Shown here in pieces: positions 49,744 through 63,000 of a stretch of DNA of 64,000 nucleotides. Origin of the DNA: Mytilus trossulus (lineage: Eukaryota; Mollusca; Bivalvia; Mytilida; Mytilidae); the NCBI RefSeq assembly GCF_036588685.1, contig NC_086380.1, forward strand, positions 67,530,180 through 67,594,179. Reading direction: 5' to 3'. Within the stretch, counting starts at the first letter, position 1. Each line of letters opens with the position of its first letter. The notes beneath the pieces were generated by a model. The model worked only from the letters and a program-made list of their open reading frames with translations, made no database searches and was not told where the DNA came from. The translations under genes were made by a program, and so were the position numbers.

Positions 49744-50935
49744 CTGAGTGCCAATGAAAACGCAACACTTGGTTTTTCAAAAATAAAATTGATATAAGAA
49801 ATGATAATCTTTCAAAATAAATTGTTCTTGAAAATTAACAATTCTAACAATAGATCGATATCAAACAAAAATGTTTCATTGTCATCTTATAGACACTATA
49901 GGTAAACGAAACATCCAATGTCGAATCATCAACTCACATTCCTAACAAAACATGTTACAACCCCGTTGTGAAGCGCAATCTCGACAGCGCCGTGGAATTA
50001 ATCATTTTAATCGTTTAATGTGATCTCGAGGAATGTTGTTCCACTTGTCCCGCATATCAAACTCAAGCTGACTTTATGATATTGGTGGTGGTTTTCATCG
50101 TCTAAACAATGTCCAATCTGATGCAAAATTTGCTCGATCGGACCAAAATCGGGCGAACACATGACTTTTGGCCAAGATGGGTGCCAAATGTCTATGTAAC
50201 CACCACTGACGGTTTTTGGTACACAATGTAGATTTTTGGTCTACAGAATTCGATATTTACTCTTATGGCCGTTTAGATGTCACTAAGGAAAGACTTTGGT
50301 TCTCTTTAACAATTTCTGCGCAAATGGTGCTTTACTGAAATTGCTCCAAAGGATCTACCGTGACCCCCATTGAACTCTCGTGACCTTTGTACACCCATCA
50401 GAGTCAATATCGAATATGTTTAAGACCAAATGTATCGGTCTGGCTGAGCGTTTCTTGCTTTTTGTACCCCGGGATGTCGCTTATCGTTAAATGATCCATT
50501 TTGGTTGAATTTGTGGATGATTTGGGTTATTGTAGAGGCTACAACATCAGTCTTCTCGTAATTGTATGCAGTGAAAGGCTGCATTGGATCATGCCTAAAA
50601 CTGCATGTCGCTGGTTGTCAGGAAATCCTAGCATTTACTCAGATGTTTATTGCAGTTTCCCTACAATTAGGGCGGGAAAATTCATGACATTAGCCAAGCT
50701 TTAAATGACATAATCGTGAAAATGGTGCGTATGTTGAAAAGCGGTGAACTCGGTATATGTCCGTTCAAAATAACCCTTACTTCGCATTTGTTTCAAAAAT
50801 CACTCAACCGTAAAGTTGTCGTCAATTGTCTCAAAAGTCATTTTAAACCAACTATACCAAGTTCTAATATAAATAAAATAAAAATTATAAGATTTTTTGG
50901 AAAAACAAAAGTGTTGCGTTTTCATTGGCACTCAG
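49744..50935 (-). mobile_element. Dead Tc1/mariner-type transposon
   Basis: The ends are inverted repeats beginning CTGAGTGCCAATGAAAACGC, each flanked by TA (49742-49743 and 50936-50937), the hallmark target of Tc1/mariner. On the minus strand, remnants such as DMRDKWNNIPRDHIKRL followed by stops match the C-terminal end of Tc1-like transposases. Multiple stops and frameshifts; 1192 bp. Confidence 0.83.
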
Positions 50936-51115
50936 TATATATATAATGCTAGTGGCTTGTCGATGAGAATATATATATATATCACCCTATCGACGAAGTA
51001 TATATATATAATGCTAGTGGCTTGTCGATGAGAATATATATATATATATATCGACGAAGTATATACATATAATGCTAGTGGCTTGTCGATGAGAATATAT
51101 ATATATATATATATA
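50935..51115 (+). repeat. Three tandem AT-rich units beside the dead transposon
   Basis: ATAATGCTAGTGGCTTGTCG followed by ATGAGAATATATAT and CGACGAAGTATATA repeats three times; a fourth, inverted, copy is at 52040-52110. Confidence 0.85.
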
Positions 51116-51117
51116 TT

Positions 51118-51723
51118 TTCGTTTTTTATCCAACGCAATCATAGGTTTGAACGTAGTTTTCAATTTAGACTCGTTTATATTTTTTGTTTGGGCATGTATC
51201 ATATTTTCCCTCAGGTTTATATGATCCGTTCATCCTATATTGACTCTTAAATTCAAGAGTCAATCTTAAATTGAGAGTTAATTATATGGCCTTCCAAATA
51301 CCGTTTCGATCCCTAACATCACTGAAGAGACATATATTGTTGAAATCTAGATCTGGTGTACTAAAGAAATATTGACACCGAATGTTTATGGTACAACATC
51401 GTGGCCACAAGTTAACAAAAAAAAAATTCTGTGACGTATTAAATTTATATTAAGATCCATTTTGTTACATCTTGTGATCAATTTTATTTGGCAATCGCCA
51501 ATGGCAGTCAGCAGGGTTAAAGAACATCAGTTGTCCGACCTGTTAGTCAAATGCGTTTTGTTTAAATATACTTTTTCACTTTTTTGGTCTTTTGGAAAAT
51601 GTTGTTTGTGCTGTTTTTAGACCCTTCTACAACGAAATTTGTTTGACATGCACACGTATAAAAATTGCGGTTTTTATCCAACGCAATCATAGGTTTGAAC
51701 GTAGTTTTCAATTTAGACTCGTG

Positions 51724-51725
<2 letters not shown>
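51118..51725 (+). repeat. Direct pair of ~60-bp repeats
   Basis: TTTTTATCCAACGCAATCAT followed by AGGTTTGAACGTAGTTTTCA occurs near 51122-51180 and again near 51670-51725. Confidence 0.85.
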
Positions 51726-51754
<29 letters not shown>

Positions 51755-52738
51755 AGTCAAAAAGGGTACAACATCACCATAAAATAACTATAAAATATAC
51801 AAATATTAGATATTTCGGATAACAGATATCCTTCTTCAATAATAGCACGATGTCAAATGAATCATGTCAATTCAAATCGAGACTCTATCAAAATCTTGAT
51901 TTATACAATTTAAGCGAACGCTGGAACAATTTTAAAATTTCCAAACACACCGCAAAGACTACAGAAATATGCCAAAAATAAAAATATTTATTTACGATGT
52001 GAAATGGCACAACTTTAGATTTCAAAAGGATGTGACAGTTGAGATATATATATTCTCATCGACAAGCCACTAGCATTATATATATATACTTCGTCGATAG
52101 GGTGATAGCGTTAGCAAGCCAAGCAGTGATCGAGCCAGAGCTTGTATTCATAAACCACTAGAGTTGAGAAATCTAATGGTAGTACTCATTTATTGTTGGA
52201 CTTGTGGAAAAATGCGTCCGTCTTGAACAAATCTTAACTTAAGTAGTTGTATGTTTACAGGCCCCGGACTCCAGACTAACTTGCCACGAGTGCTTGGTGG
52301 AGAAACAGCTACTATATACATTTTAATTAATGTCTATATATGCAGGCTGAACTGTCATTAATCGAACTCCCGGTCTTCCGACTTGAGGATACCACGCCAC
52401 AGCAAGGCCAACGATATGTATCAAAATTATTTTCCAGTACATGGATAGGTCAAACGCATAGCGTCTGAGTCTCAAAGGAATTTCAGGGCGTTTGTTCAGT
52501 TAAATCCGGTATTTTGATATAGATAATTGATCACTATTGACGTAGTTCGTGTTACTCAATTTGTAAGTTATCACTGTTTTGGGGACACGAGTTTGTCGAT
52601 TTTCACTGTTTCTTATTGAGGTTCTGGGTTTTTTTTCATCGGTTTTAAATACCATTATTTGTACAACCAACTTATTATTTGTGTAGAAGAAGATTTGTTT
52701 ACGACCACACCACGTTCTTGTCATCTTCGCTATGCGAA

Positions 52739-52796
52739 GGGTTGCGATCCACTACCGCCATCTCCACGTTGAGAGAGCGGGAGTGGATCGCAACCC
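52739..52796. repeat. 15-bp inverted repeat
   Basis: GGGTTGCGATCCACT and AGTGGATCGCAACCC flank ~28 nt. Beyond it, 52885-52945 (GATATGCGTGTACTATTTGCC) is a diverged fragment of the 24100/26260 repeat family. Confidence 0.75.
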
Positions 52797-52946
52797 GTGG
52801 CTAGCGAAAATGCTTTTTTTGTAAGGAAGAATCAAACTAATGTTTTCTTTGTATGGTACGCAGGTTTTTTTTATATATATATAATATCACCTGTTCTCGT
52901 TCTGATATGCGTGTACTATTTGCCAATGAACGTTTAACACTATTCG

Positions 52947-53699
52947 TTATCACCATCATATATGGTCTTCAAATGTTCATGCTCATGTATCTCGCGTTAA
53001 ATGCTTAATATTTTTTTTAAAAATCATTTTTTTTTTAATTTCTCAACTCGCCAATGTATGCATTTTAGTGAATTATCCATTACTTCATTTAAGTTCATAT
53101 AGAATATTTTGTTGTAACTTGTAATACACGTATACACTGTTATATATACAACACAGAGTTGGCTTGCATTTATATAAATAATTAGAAAACACACTGTGTT
53201 CATTTAGTGACTTGAGGATGTTTCCACTGGCCTTATTAAACATAGTAACAGATTAAAGAAAAAAGATGTTGTCCACGGGCTACCTGAATTGATGACTTTA
53301 TGAAACATTACGCAAATATCTCGTTTAAGGTTACTGTAAACATATTTTATTTAAGAAATCATTATATATATAGCTACAAAGATAAAGACATAAATACGAA
53401 ATATACAAAAGATTCAATAACTGGGATTAGGAAACAAGAGCAGTGCTCTTATATAAATCCGTCTCCCTAAATTCGAAAATAAAATTACAAGCTATGAACA
53501 CATGCTGAATAGCAAACGAAGAAATATGTAACAAAATACAGTCAATGATTACAATAACAAAAGGAATATTTACAAGAAAAAATATATAACAAAGGAAGGG
53601 GGTGAAAGGCGTTTTTAGAAAAATGAGAGTGTTTTTAAAGAATGAAACAATATTTTTTATATAGGAGAGGAGTGAGTGATTAGAATTATTTGATTGTGG
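52947..53699. other. No gene seen
   Basis: AT-rich; probably includes 3' sequence of the LINE remnant to its right. Confidence 0.35.
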
Positions 53700-54000
53700 A
53701 TGTGAATCGATTGCTACTTATAATAAAGTTTTGCACAGCTTTACATATCAGTATGTTTTGTTCTACTGTGAGTCTAGCTATCGAAGCCAAAAAGTAAGAC
53801 ATTAGTAGAAATTTTGATTGGAATCTGTATTAGTTGTGAATTTGTCTTTGGCGAGGTACATTGAATATTTTGCATTTTTATAAATAGTGATCCGTTGTTT
53901 CAGGGTCTTCACAAACACACTTCGGGGATTGTATCAAGTTTCTGTCATAGGTTAGCATTACTATGATAGTTTTTGCATCTGCAGTGTGTAACGAACAGAG
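53700..54000 (-). pseudogene. Degraded LINE C-terminal fragment
   Basis: The minus strand reads SADAKTIIVMLTYDRNLIQS then PKCVCEDPETTDHYL, stop, KCKIFNVPRQRQ. The C.C..PET..H.L..C..F motif is the terminal Cys-His segment of many LINE proteins. Stops interrupt the frame. Confidence 0.55.
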
Positions 54001-54024
54001 GTAAAATACTCATAAAAGTCACAC

Positions 54025-54105
54025 CAAGGCTGATAACCAATATATCAGCCTTATATATATATATGACGTCACGTAGTCGGGCTGATATGGGGTTATCAGC
54101 ATGGG
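54025..54105. repeat. Inverted CTGATAACC hairpin with TGACGTCA centre
   Basis: AAGGCTGATAACCAATATATCAGCCTT is itself near-palindromic and its core is repeated inverted as GGCTGATATGGGGTTATCAG, with the perfect CRE palindrome TGACGTCA (~54063) between. It looks like a small mobile hairpin. Confidence 0.6.
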
Positions 54106-54604
54106 CGCGTTAGTACATTGATAACACTACTAGTAATGCAGGTCCTTTTTCATGTCGGCCCGGTCATCATTCCTCCACCTTTATCGGCTCTTGTATAACG
54201 TTTTGCTTATATATATAGGGGTCTCTGCATGGATGATACCCTTCCCGATTTGGAAAATTAAGGCGTAATTAAAACTTTTATCACTTTGTCGTCGTCATAA
54301 CATAAACGTTATTAACAAAAAAGAAAAAAATACCATATGACTGCTTTCCTTGAGGTCTATTTTTTTATATTACCTTTGAGTCACTTTTAGGAATGTATGT
54401 CGGTCCATCCGTCAGCCGCTGTAGTTTGTTCTCATCGGATTGATTAAAAAGTGTCTGCTGAACGCCCATCGGTAATTATAATATACAGTCTTAGATGCAT
54501 GATTTTTTATTAGTTGTTAGTGGCTTTGAACTAGCTGTCAGATAACTGCGAGTACTCTCAGATCTGTTTTTGTGTCTTTTTGTGTCGGGATGTATAAGTA
54601 ACCG

Positions 54605-55047
54605 GCCACGTCCACTTGTATTTTTGTTCATCTGAAGAGTTAAGCCTTTTTCAACTGTTTTTATAGGTCGTTCTTATGTTGTACTGTTATACCACTGTCC
54701 CAGGTTAGGGGAGGGTTGGGATCCCGCTAACATGTTTAACCCCGCCACATTATTTATGTATGTGCCTGTCCCAAGTCAGGAGCCTGTAATTCAGTGGTTG
54801 TCGTTTGTTTATGTGTTACATATTTGTTTTTCGTTCATTTTTTTTTTTTACATAAATAAGGCCGTTAGTTTTCTCGTTTGAATTGTTTTACATTGTCTTA
54901 TCGGGGCCTTTTATAGCTGACTTTGCGGTATGGGCTTTGCTCATTGTTGAAGGCCGTACGGTGACCTATAGTTGTTAATGTCTGTGTCATTTTGGTGTCT
55001 TGTGGACAGTTGTCTCATTGGCATTCATACCACATCTTGTTTTTTAT
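54605..55047 (+). mobile_element. Dispersed Mytilus-type repeat, best copy
   Basis: The most intact copy of the family at 16822-17262; includes CACTGTCCCAGGTTAGGGGA, CATGTTTAACCCCGCCACAT and AAGGCCGTACGGTGACC. No coding frame. Confidence 0.8.
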
Positions 55048-56427
55048 ACATCCAGTATGAGAATATGCTTACATTGTAACAATAGGTAAGACCTTGGCAA
55101 TGTTACATATTCGTAGCCACGACTTGCTAATTCGTGGCCGATATCTATCTTTTTTTTTCAAGAACATATATAGAATGACACAAAAGAGCTTTTATAGTTT
55201 CATCATAGGCACTTGTCTCAGAAAAAAAAATCCTGTATACTTTTTAAAAAATTCTGATACAAGTGCCTGTGAGTCAACAGTCAATTTCCGACTCATGCGA
55301 AGAGTTGATGTTTGGAATCTTTTATTTATGAATTAGACCGGACATATAGTGTATACAATGTACTTATGCGAAAAAATATGAACCTAGTACCAAGTGTCCA
55401 GAGGTCAGAGAGAACCTCCCGAAAAATCTAGATACCCACACAATTGCATATAATCAAGCTATCTTAGGGAGTAGTTTCTTTTAAGAAACAAACACTAGAC
55501 TGTGGTATTTTCAAAATTATTAAAAATGATAACAAAGTTTTAAAAGTACATGTATCATGTATGTATACGCCACCGTCTAATGTTCAAATTGTATTCACAT
55601 TAAATCCTATTTCTTAAAACTAGTTAGTAGCTGATTTAAGTTTTTGGCGGTCCATCAACTTTTTTTCGTTTCTTTTTTAATTATATAAATTTTGGAACCC
55701 CTTTTCAAAATCGATGGATCAGTGCCTATATATGTCCATCGGTAAACTAAGAACTTTTAAACTTCAATTACGAAAAATTCTATCTAACAGTGACGTCATC
55801 ACAATCGTGGGAAGAAATTCCCAATGCACTCAATTTTAAATTCATCAATGTGTCTGGTTGTATAGGAGCAAACTAATATTTACAATGTATGAACATTGCA
55901 CTTTTTTTTAAAGAGATTCTCTCAGCTGTTTTATAGCATTTTGTTTTTAGATCGCTATCATATGATATACACATCAGGTATATATATAGAATTCAATCAT
56001 CTACTTTTTACTCAAATCTGAATCTAAAATCTGATTAACCATCACAAGTTTATGTCTTTATGATGTATCTTCTTAATCATAAATTTATTTTATTTTACAA
56101 CCTCTTTTAACTACGAGTAGGATAGATAGTAGTCAGAGATGAATTTTTAAATGGGGGCGTAATTCCATAAAGGATATAAAGAAGATTTTATATGGAATAC
56201 ATATTTTGAAGATTTTATTCTAAAAGTCATATGAATCGTGAAAAACATGATATAACAATTTGATAATGTCTAACGAATATGCAGACCTCGCAATAAACAA
56301 TTATACTAAATATACTTATCCTAGTACTCATCATAAATTAGTATTTCACGTGAAATTTTTTTTTTTTTTTTGGATAGACGGAAAGTTCGTAGCATTAGGC
56401 ACCTACATATACAAGGTATGAATATAT
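55048..56427. other. No gene seen
   Basis: A short inverted pair AGGCACTTGT/ACAAGTGCCT lies at ~55208 and ~55259; otherwise non-coding. Confidence 0.4.
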
Positions 56428-56860
56428 ACAAAAGAAGATGTGGTATAATTGCCAATGAGACAACTCTCTACAAAAGACCACATGTCACAGAAATTAATAA
56501 CTATAGATAACCGTACGACCTGCAACTATGAGCAGAACCCATATCGCATAGTCAGCAGCTATAAATGGCCCCTAAATGGCAAATGTCAAACAATTCAAAC
56601 GAGAAAACAAACGGCCAATTAATGTACATGCAAATAATGAACGAAAAACAAATATGTAACACACCAACAAACGATAAGCACTGAATTACAGACTTCTGAA
56701 TTGGGACAGGCACATACATACAGAATGTGGCGGGGTTAAACATGTTAGCGGGACTCCCCCCACACACTTATAATTAAACTGGGACAGTGGTGTAACATTA
56801 CAACATAAGAACAAACTACAAATATCAGTTGAAAAAGGCTTTACCCATCAGATAGGAACA
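56428..56860 (-). mobile_element. Dispersed Mytilus-type repeat, inverted copy
   Basis: AGAAGATGTGGTATAATTGCC through GAAAAAGGCTTTACCCATCAG is the complement of 54605-55047. Confidence 0.78.
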
Positions 56861-59384
56861 AATAGAAATGAAGCCTACATGTCTTCTACCTTCTGAAATA
56901 AAAAGCTATCTTCATACACATAGTTAACGCCGCCGCCACCGAATAGTAATCGTCATGCCTCGTATTCTTTCGTAACAGGCGAGACAAAATAAATAAGCAT
57001 GCATAAACCCGTGTTCAGCTAACTTTAGTAGATTCATTCATAGCTGTTGTCTCATTGGCAATTGCATTTTAATAGTGTACTTTTCAATCATTAGTACTAA
57101 TTTTAGAATTTCCTAATGGCAAATAAATCCCAACTCAGTTTATTAACAAAGAAAGAAAAACAGTTATTTTCACTAAAACAAACTGGATCTGTTTAGATTG
57201 AACCCACTTTATGAGTGTCGCCCATGGAGTCCTAGTCAAGAATCGGATTGACCGTGGATATAGTAGAAATAGTAAATTTGGTTGTCCACTTTCGAACGTT
57301 CCCTTCTTATCCATGGTCATGGAAAGCCATTAAAAAGTTGTGAGTATTATTGCTAATAGCATTGAACAGTCTTAGTTGTCTACCACAGTAGACCTTAATT
57401 ACCATGTGGCTTCCGGGAAATGCATGATTCGACTCTCAGGCAAAATTATCGCAATGACTTTAAAATACGGTCGAAATTCCAGTGCGAGTCGCACACAACA
57501 TATCAGAAAAACGGGAGTGCTGAGAGGTTTGAATTTTAATCAGACTAATCAATAGGAATTACAAAATCGGGACTATCGTCTCAACTTGGAGATGTATACT
57601 CCATGTGCAGGTACTGCTGGAATGCAATTGTAGCTACATAGAAATGTGAGGTTAACAATTGGGAAGCGGAAATCATCTCTTTTTGAGTTAATAAGTTTGG
57701 TTTTAACAAAAAATTATTGTCAATTTCTAGATGTAAGTCAAGATGTGAGGCCTACATAACTGTATCTGCATGTTGTGTTTGTTGTATCCTTAGGGTCTAA
57801 GGGTCTAAATCGGGAAGTTATGTTAACCTGATGGAATTCAGTAATAAAGGGTCTATATAATATTAGCAAATTATCAGCAATATCATAGTTCCTTACAATC
57901 AAAATTATATTCAGCGCTTCACAATGCTGTAGAGGACACTATTGAAAATTGTGTATACCAGAATAACCTATAAATGTCAGTCTTTATATCGACTGACATC
58001 CTTTGTCTACAGATTTCTGGAAAAGTTGTGGTACGAAGGTTTTTACAATAGAAATTATAATGAGGACCAGCAGCTTTTTTTCCAAGAACACCCATCAGTG
58101 ATTTTTTTCTTTTGAGAACTCTGTACATAAACGAATATAGTGTCTGAAATACAATATAGAGATATTTCCAATAAAATTGCAGTTATACATGTTTATAAAT
58201 GATATTGACAAAAATCTGTTAAACTGAATTCTTAAATAAATGTTAATATACTTATCATTACTTTATATACTTTTATTTTATAAAATGTTCGGCAATAAAA
58301 CACATAAATATATTTTTCCCGAATCATATACACATATGAACGTATGACACTGGGAATATTTATAAATGAAAGGTCAAACGTAACTGATAAAAAGAAGAAA
58401 AAAAACCTGCCTGACCTATTTTTTATTTATTCAGACTTAGACAAGTTTTAAAGACAATAAAGTAAATCAAAACATTTTATTTATGTGTGCTCCTGTCATC
58501 TAGTACAGTCATGCACCTCCTGGTTCAAATCTAGATACCAAAATTTCTGCCAGAATTCTGACATATACAGGCCTACTGATTTTCCAGATATATGCTCGGA
58601 ACATGTTGTGCTGGTTTTAGGCCACTTTTTTTGTTTTGTTTTCAGCGTTGTAAGTAAATTACTTTTTTTGGTTCAATAAAATAGTAATTAATGCGAACAG
58701 TTAATTATTCCCTTCTAAACAATCACGCTAAAATGATTGGTTACATCACTTATTGTACACTTTTAAATTTAAAATGTTTGTTTACAACTTTTCAATGATG
58801 TAAGCGGGATAGTTTTGCAACTTGAAATTCGGAAATCAGCGATAGAAATACGATAACTGAAGTTTATTTATGTTGAAGCATGTATTCTTCCAACAATGGT
58901 AACATAAATAAGTTAATGTGCTTTCTAAAATTAAGTTTCGATGTTTTCAAATTAATCGAAGTATTGCTTTTTATTTAAAAATATATCTTGTAGCCTAGTT
59001 TTCATGTCCAAGCTTGTTTTGCATATTTCGTTTCTCCTCTCAGGCCTTCATATTGATATACAGTTCAATCTTGGGTTTTCATTTAATCGAAAAAAAACTT
59101 AAAGAATATATGAATTATGGATAACATTAAATTTTTATGAATCAAGTTCCTTTGAATCCTTGATATATACATGTATTAGTCAGAGAAAATTAATATAAAA
59201 GTGCATGATTATTATGTTTGTTTTGCCCTTTAAAATTTACTCAGGAGTACAGACAAACCTCGACGTCTGCAAACTATCAACTGAGATTGCTCTAAAGTCC
59301 AATAACAGCTGTGTTGCCAGACAAGATGGGGTGCCACTACCATGACTACCCTAGCTTGTATGGCAAAACAGCTATACACCTTAC
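56861..59384. other. No supported gene
   Basis: The minus-strand frame 58128-57919 (KSLMGVLGKKAAGPHYNFYC...) follows an acceptor-like ATTTCAG and looks weakly coding, but its phase does not fit the exon at 59475-59385. Nothing else is supported. Confidence 0.35.
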
Positions 59385-59475
59385 CGCTATTCCCGTCTGA
59401 CCCAAGAATCTGTCCCGTTTGAACTATTGAGTCATACAACAAATCACTTATCCATTGTGGCGTCAAATATTTCAT
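59385..59475 (-). CDS. Candidate first exon of an unidentified gene
   Basis: ATG at 59475 opens MKYLTPQWISDLLYDSIVQT followed by GQILGSDGNS and a good donor (AGCG|GTAAGG) after 30 codons plus one base. It faces away from the moonraker-like gene about 0.6 kb off, a plausible head-to-head pair. No following exon could be assigned and no family recognised. Confidence 0.35.
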
Positions 59476-59751
59476 ATTGTAACGTTAAAATTTTACTGGA
59501 ACCTGTGTGATTTCCAGTAGAGGCGGACAAATATTGATAAGGTCATGAAGGTGCATGAGATGTACATTGTATTATTTTTTTTTTAATTTTAGAATTTAAG
59601 TTTTCGAGTTTTGGGCTTTTTTTATATAGAATTTAAGTTTTCGAGTTTTGGGCTTTTTTTATATATATGTATATATACATGTTATCTATTGGGGAAGTTT
59701 TTAGGTCTATTTTCAGCAGGAATGAAATCCTTTTAATCTGTTGGAGATGTA

Positions 59752-59909
59752 CAGGGGCGGATGCAGGAATTTTCGAAAGGGGGGGGGTGTGCTAACCCAG
59801 GGCAAAGGGGGGGTGCAAAACATATGTCCCGATACAAATGCATTGATCGGCAAAAATAAAGGGGGGGTGCGCACCCCCGGAACCCCCCCCCCCCCTGGAT
59901 CCGCCACTG
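59752..59909. mobile_element. 158-bp MITE with CAGTGGCGGATCCAGG ends
   Basis: The left end CAGGGGCGGATGCAGGAATT and the right end (complement CAGTGGCGGATCCAGGGGGG) are inverted repeats, flanked by ATGTA on both sides (59747-59751 and 59910-59914), a 5-bp target duplication. G- and C-runs dominate the interior. It sits ~150 bp upstream of the first moonraker-like exon. Confidence 0.82.
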
Positions 59910-60056
59910 ATGTACATGATCATTGTACATGTTGGTGTGATTTAAAAGGTAGGGCAAGTTGGTGGATAGTTGGGCAGTTGCCTTAATTCTTCTGCCTTTG
60001 GGAAAAAAACACAAGTCATTGCTGTTGTGTATATTTGTGATTTTTATCTATTACAG

Positions 60057-63000
60057 CTATTTTACACAGTAAAGCATCAGTGATGATTCCAGGACAGAAT
60101 CAGTTACTTTTTAATCTAGATGCACATCCTCAACCTTACAAATCTGCAGTCCAGTTTCATCATCCTAGAGCAATAGTATTGGACAAAGGGGGACCAATGG
60201 CACCAGACTTTCAGGTGAGACACATTTTTGATAATCATAAAATCTTATACTGTAAAAATGAAGTTTTGATGGGTTGTTATTTTCACCATTTCTATTCATA
60301 AAATGTACAGGGGAAGGAGAGTAGGGGTTAATTTTCAAAATTCACAAATTATGTACACAATGTACAGGGAATGAAATATTCTATACTTTATATATGTGAT
60401 CATGCAATAAGTGAAAAACAGCCATGCCACTTAATTGAAAATTTCCATGTTCACAGTTTTATAATTACATGTATGACATTGTTCATGTATGAAGCAAGCG
60501 TTATTAAATGTACTTTATCTCATGATTTCACCAGTAAACAAGGTTAAGAATATGAATAATAGAATACTGAAATATACATGATACAATATACATTGTGTAC
60601 ATGTAAGGCCAAATAAAATAATATGTGTGTTTCCTATAACATCTTTAAAAAAAATGACTCGGTTAGGGCATGGATTTGTTTTAATTTTACATTTTATTTT
60701 TACTTTGAGTCTATGTGAGAGAAATTCTGACTTTAACAGTGCTTATTTAAAAGTGACCAAAAACAACTTTAAGGTAGGCTATTTCTAAGCTTTAAATATA
60801 GGGTAGGTAGCTATAGGAAAATAGGAAACGCACATATTTTTTTTTGGCCTAAAAATTGATTTTATATTTTTTTTCTTTTTTTTCCAGCATATTAACCAGC
60901 GTCATCTCAATGAAAGTTCTCAATCAGTAACTGGCGGGATGAATTTCTCCTCATTGTCTGAAGATCGCTTATCATTAGCTGTCAAACTAGCCCAGAGAGA
61001 TTTAAGGAAAAAGAAGGAAAGAAGTCAACAGCGGAGTCGATCACCTTCTCCAAAGGGAAAAACCAGAATTATTCCTGGGAAAAGATACTGGGACAAACAG
61101 CAGACAGCAACAAATAAATCACGGCAAATGAAGATAAAAGAACATGATAAAAATCGTCATCCAAAAGATGCTAGAACACAAACACCTCCCAGAATGCAAC
61201 AAAATAGAGCATTTCCTGGTTTGTATTGCACTAGACTTTTACATTCTACAATATTCTTTGCATTTGAAATTTAATGCTTTACCATATAAAATTCCCCTGC
61301 AACAGTAAGTCACTTATTAAGCTTAAACAACGCTAAACTGGGTCCTTACATATAATACAAGTTATTTGTACCAATTTATTGGTTTAACAATTTGTAAGTT
61401 TTAAGAGTGTATTTATCTGACAGATTAATTTCTGTTGATGATCTTTTTAAAGTAAGTTTCTATTCAATGACAACAAATTCCAAATATATTGTAATAATTA
61501 CATTAGATGTCTGTTTCATTATAATACTTTATTTTGATTGGCTAACTGCACATCACATGTTATTCCGTAAGCAATTGCATCACTCAATAAAACTTTTCAT
61601 TCATGAAGCATGTGGTCCCACAATAAAGTGCACAAGTGAATAAAATACAAAATTTATAGAATTCATGTTTTCATGATCATAGCTAAATAATTTAAATATA
61701 AGTATTGAATGCTTCTTTTTGTAACTTTATAGGGTTGTAAAAGCCTTGACCTTGCACACATTTTTAGTATGAAGCGCTTCCGCGCTTCATACAAAATGTA
61801 CTTCGGTCAACGCTTTTACACCTCAATAAATTTACAAAAAGAAGCATTAAATTCTTAAATAATATCCATGATACGTGTATCTATTATCATGGATCCACAG
61901 TTGGGCCTTTAAGGGACGACATCAAAAGATCTATGTAGGATAAAAAACTTAAATCAAATAGTTTGGGGTGGGGGGGTCAACATTGCTGCAAGTTTTGTTA
62001 ATCCAAAATCGATTTTACCTATATCCATATAGGTAAATCAATTTTTCCCAAATTAAGTTAAGAGGGGGGGGGGGGGGGGGTCAGTGAAAAAACTATGTGA
62101 ATTAAGTTTTTTATCCTTCATTGAACTTTTGATGTCGTCCCTAAAGCACCACAGACACACAGTCATATAATATTAGACTGTTGTTCTATGTTTCTGGGGT
62201 GTGGGTCTATGATTTTCAGTTAATAAAATTGTATCTTGGTCATGTTGGTGAAATAATAACCAAATTATAAAATTACTGTTTTACAACCTTTTATTGATGT
62301 AATTTATATGGTTGACCTGTTAGTTCATGCTGTAGTTGAATTTATTTGAGTTGTTTGAGTAATTAGCACTTGTTACTAAAGTTTTTTTTTTTTTAAATTG
62401 ATTACTGATAAAGAGATATAGGACTATTATTAATTGATTGATTATTGATTGATTGTTGATTGCTTTATGCAGCATCAACACAAAAAATACTATATTGGGG
62501 TGATTTAGGTCTATGAATTAATATGTGTACAAAATGCACTCTAACTTACTACTTACAATGTAATTATACAATAACTTATTCTATTTCAGCAACAACAAAT
62601 TCACCTCCTACAAGAGATACAGATTTTAAGTTGTATCCTGTCAAACGATCAGCACCAATAGATCAGCCAGCTAAAGAGATAGAGAGATTACAAAGAGAGA
62701 TGGAGGGATATTTACAACAGATACAGGTCATTGAGCAGAGAGTTCTTAGAGGTATGTAAAAAACTATCATGACTGTCAATTGACAATAAATTGCATGCCT
62801 TAAACATAGAATTATCTGTATAATTTAATTATTAGCAATCTTTTCATCTATGTCACTGTGTGAATAGTTAAAAATGAAATTTATTGTTACTTGTTGATTT
62901 TCCATTTTACAATATTAAAAACCAAATTATCAGCAGTTTAGTCTTTTTGAGTGAAGAAGAATATTTACTTATATTACGTGGTTTCTTTTATTATTCCCAA

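Larger units (their letters stand above)
49534..52325. repeat. 2.8-kb foldback with ~200-bp inverted arms
   Basis: The left arm (49534-49740) and right arm (52085-52325) are near-identical inverted copies (AGCTGTTTCTCCACCAAGCA, GTAAACATACAACTACTTAA, CAACAATAAATGAGTACTAC...). The right arm holds ~38 bp (…CTCTGGCTCGATCACTGCTT…) absent from the left. The interior carries a Tc1-like element, tandem AT-rich units and a direct repeat. Confidence 0.85.

Noticed and set aside
52360-52410. tRNA-like B-box word on the minus strand (GGGAGTTCGATTAAT)
   Set aside because: No matching A box at proper spacing and no cloverleaf; too weak for a tRNA or SINE call.
58479-58626. Coding-like minus-strand stretch (SVGLYMSEFWQKFWYLDLNQ)
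   Set aside because: No polypyrimidine acceptor upstream and no compatible donor; flanked by stops, so not supported as an exon.
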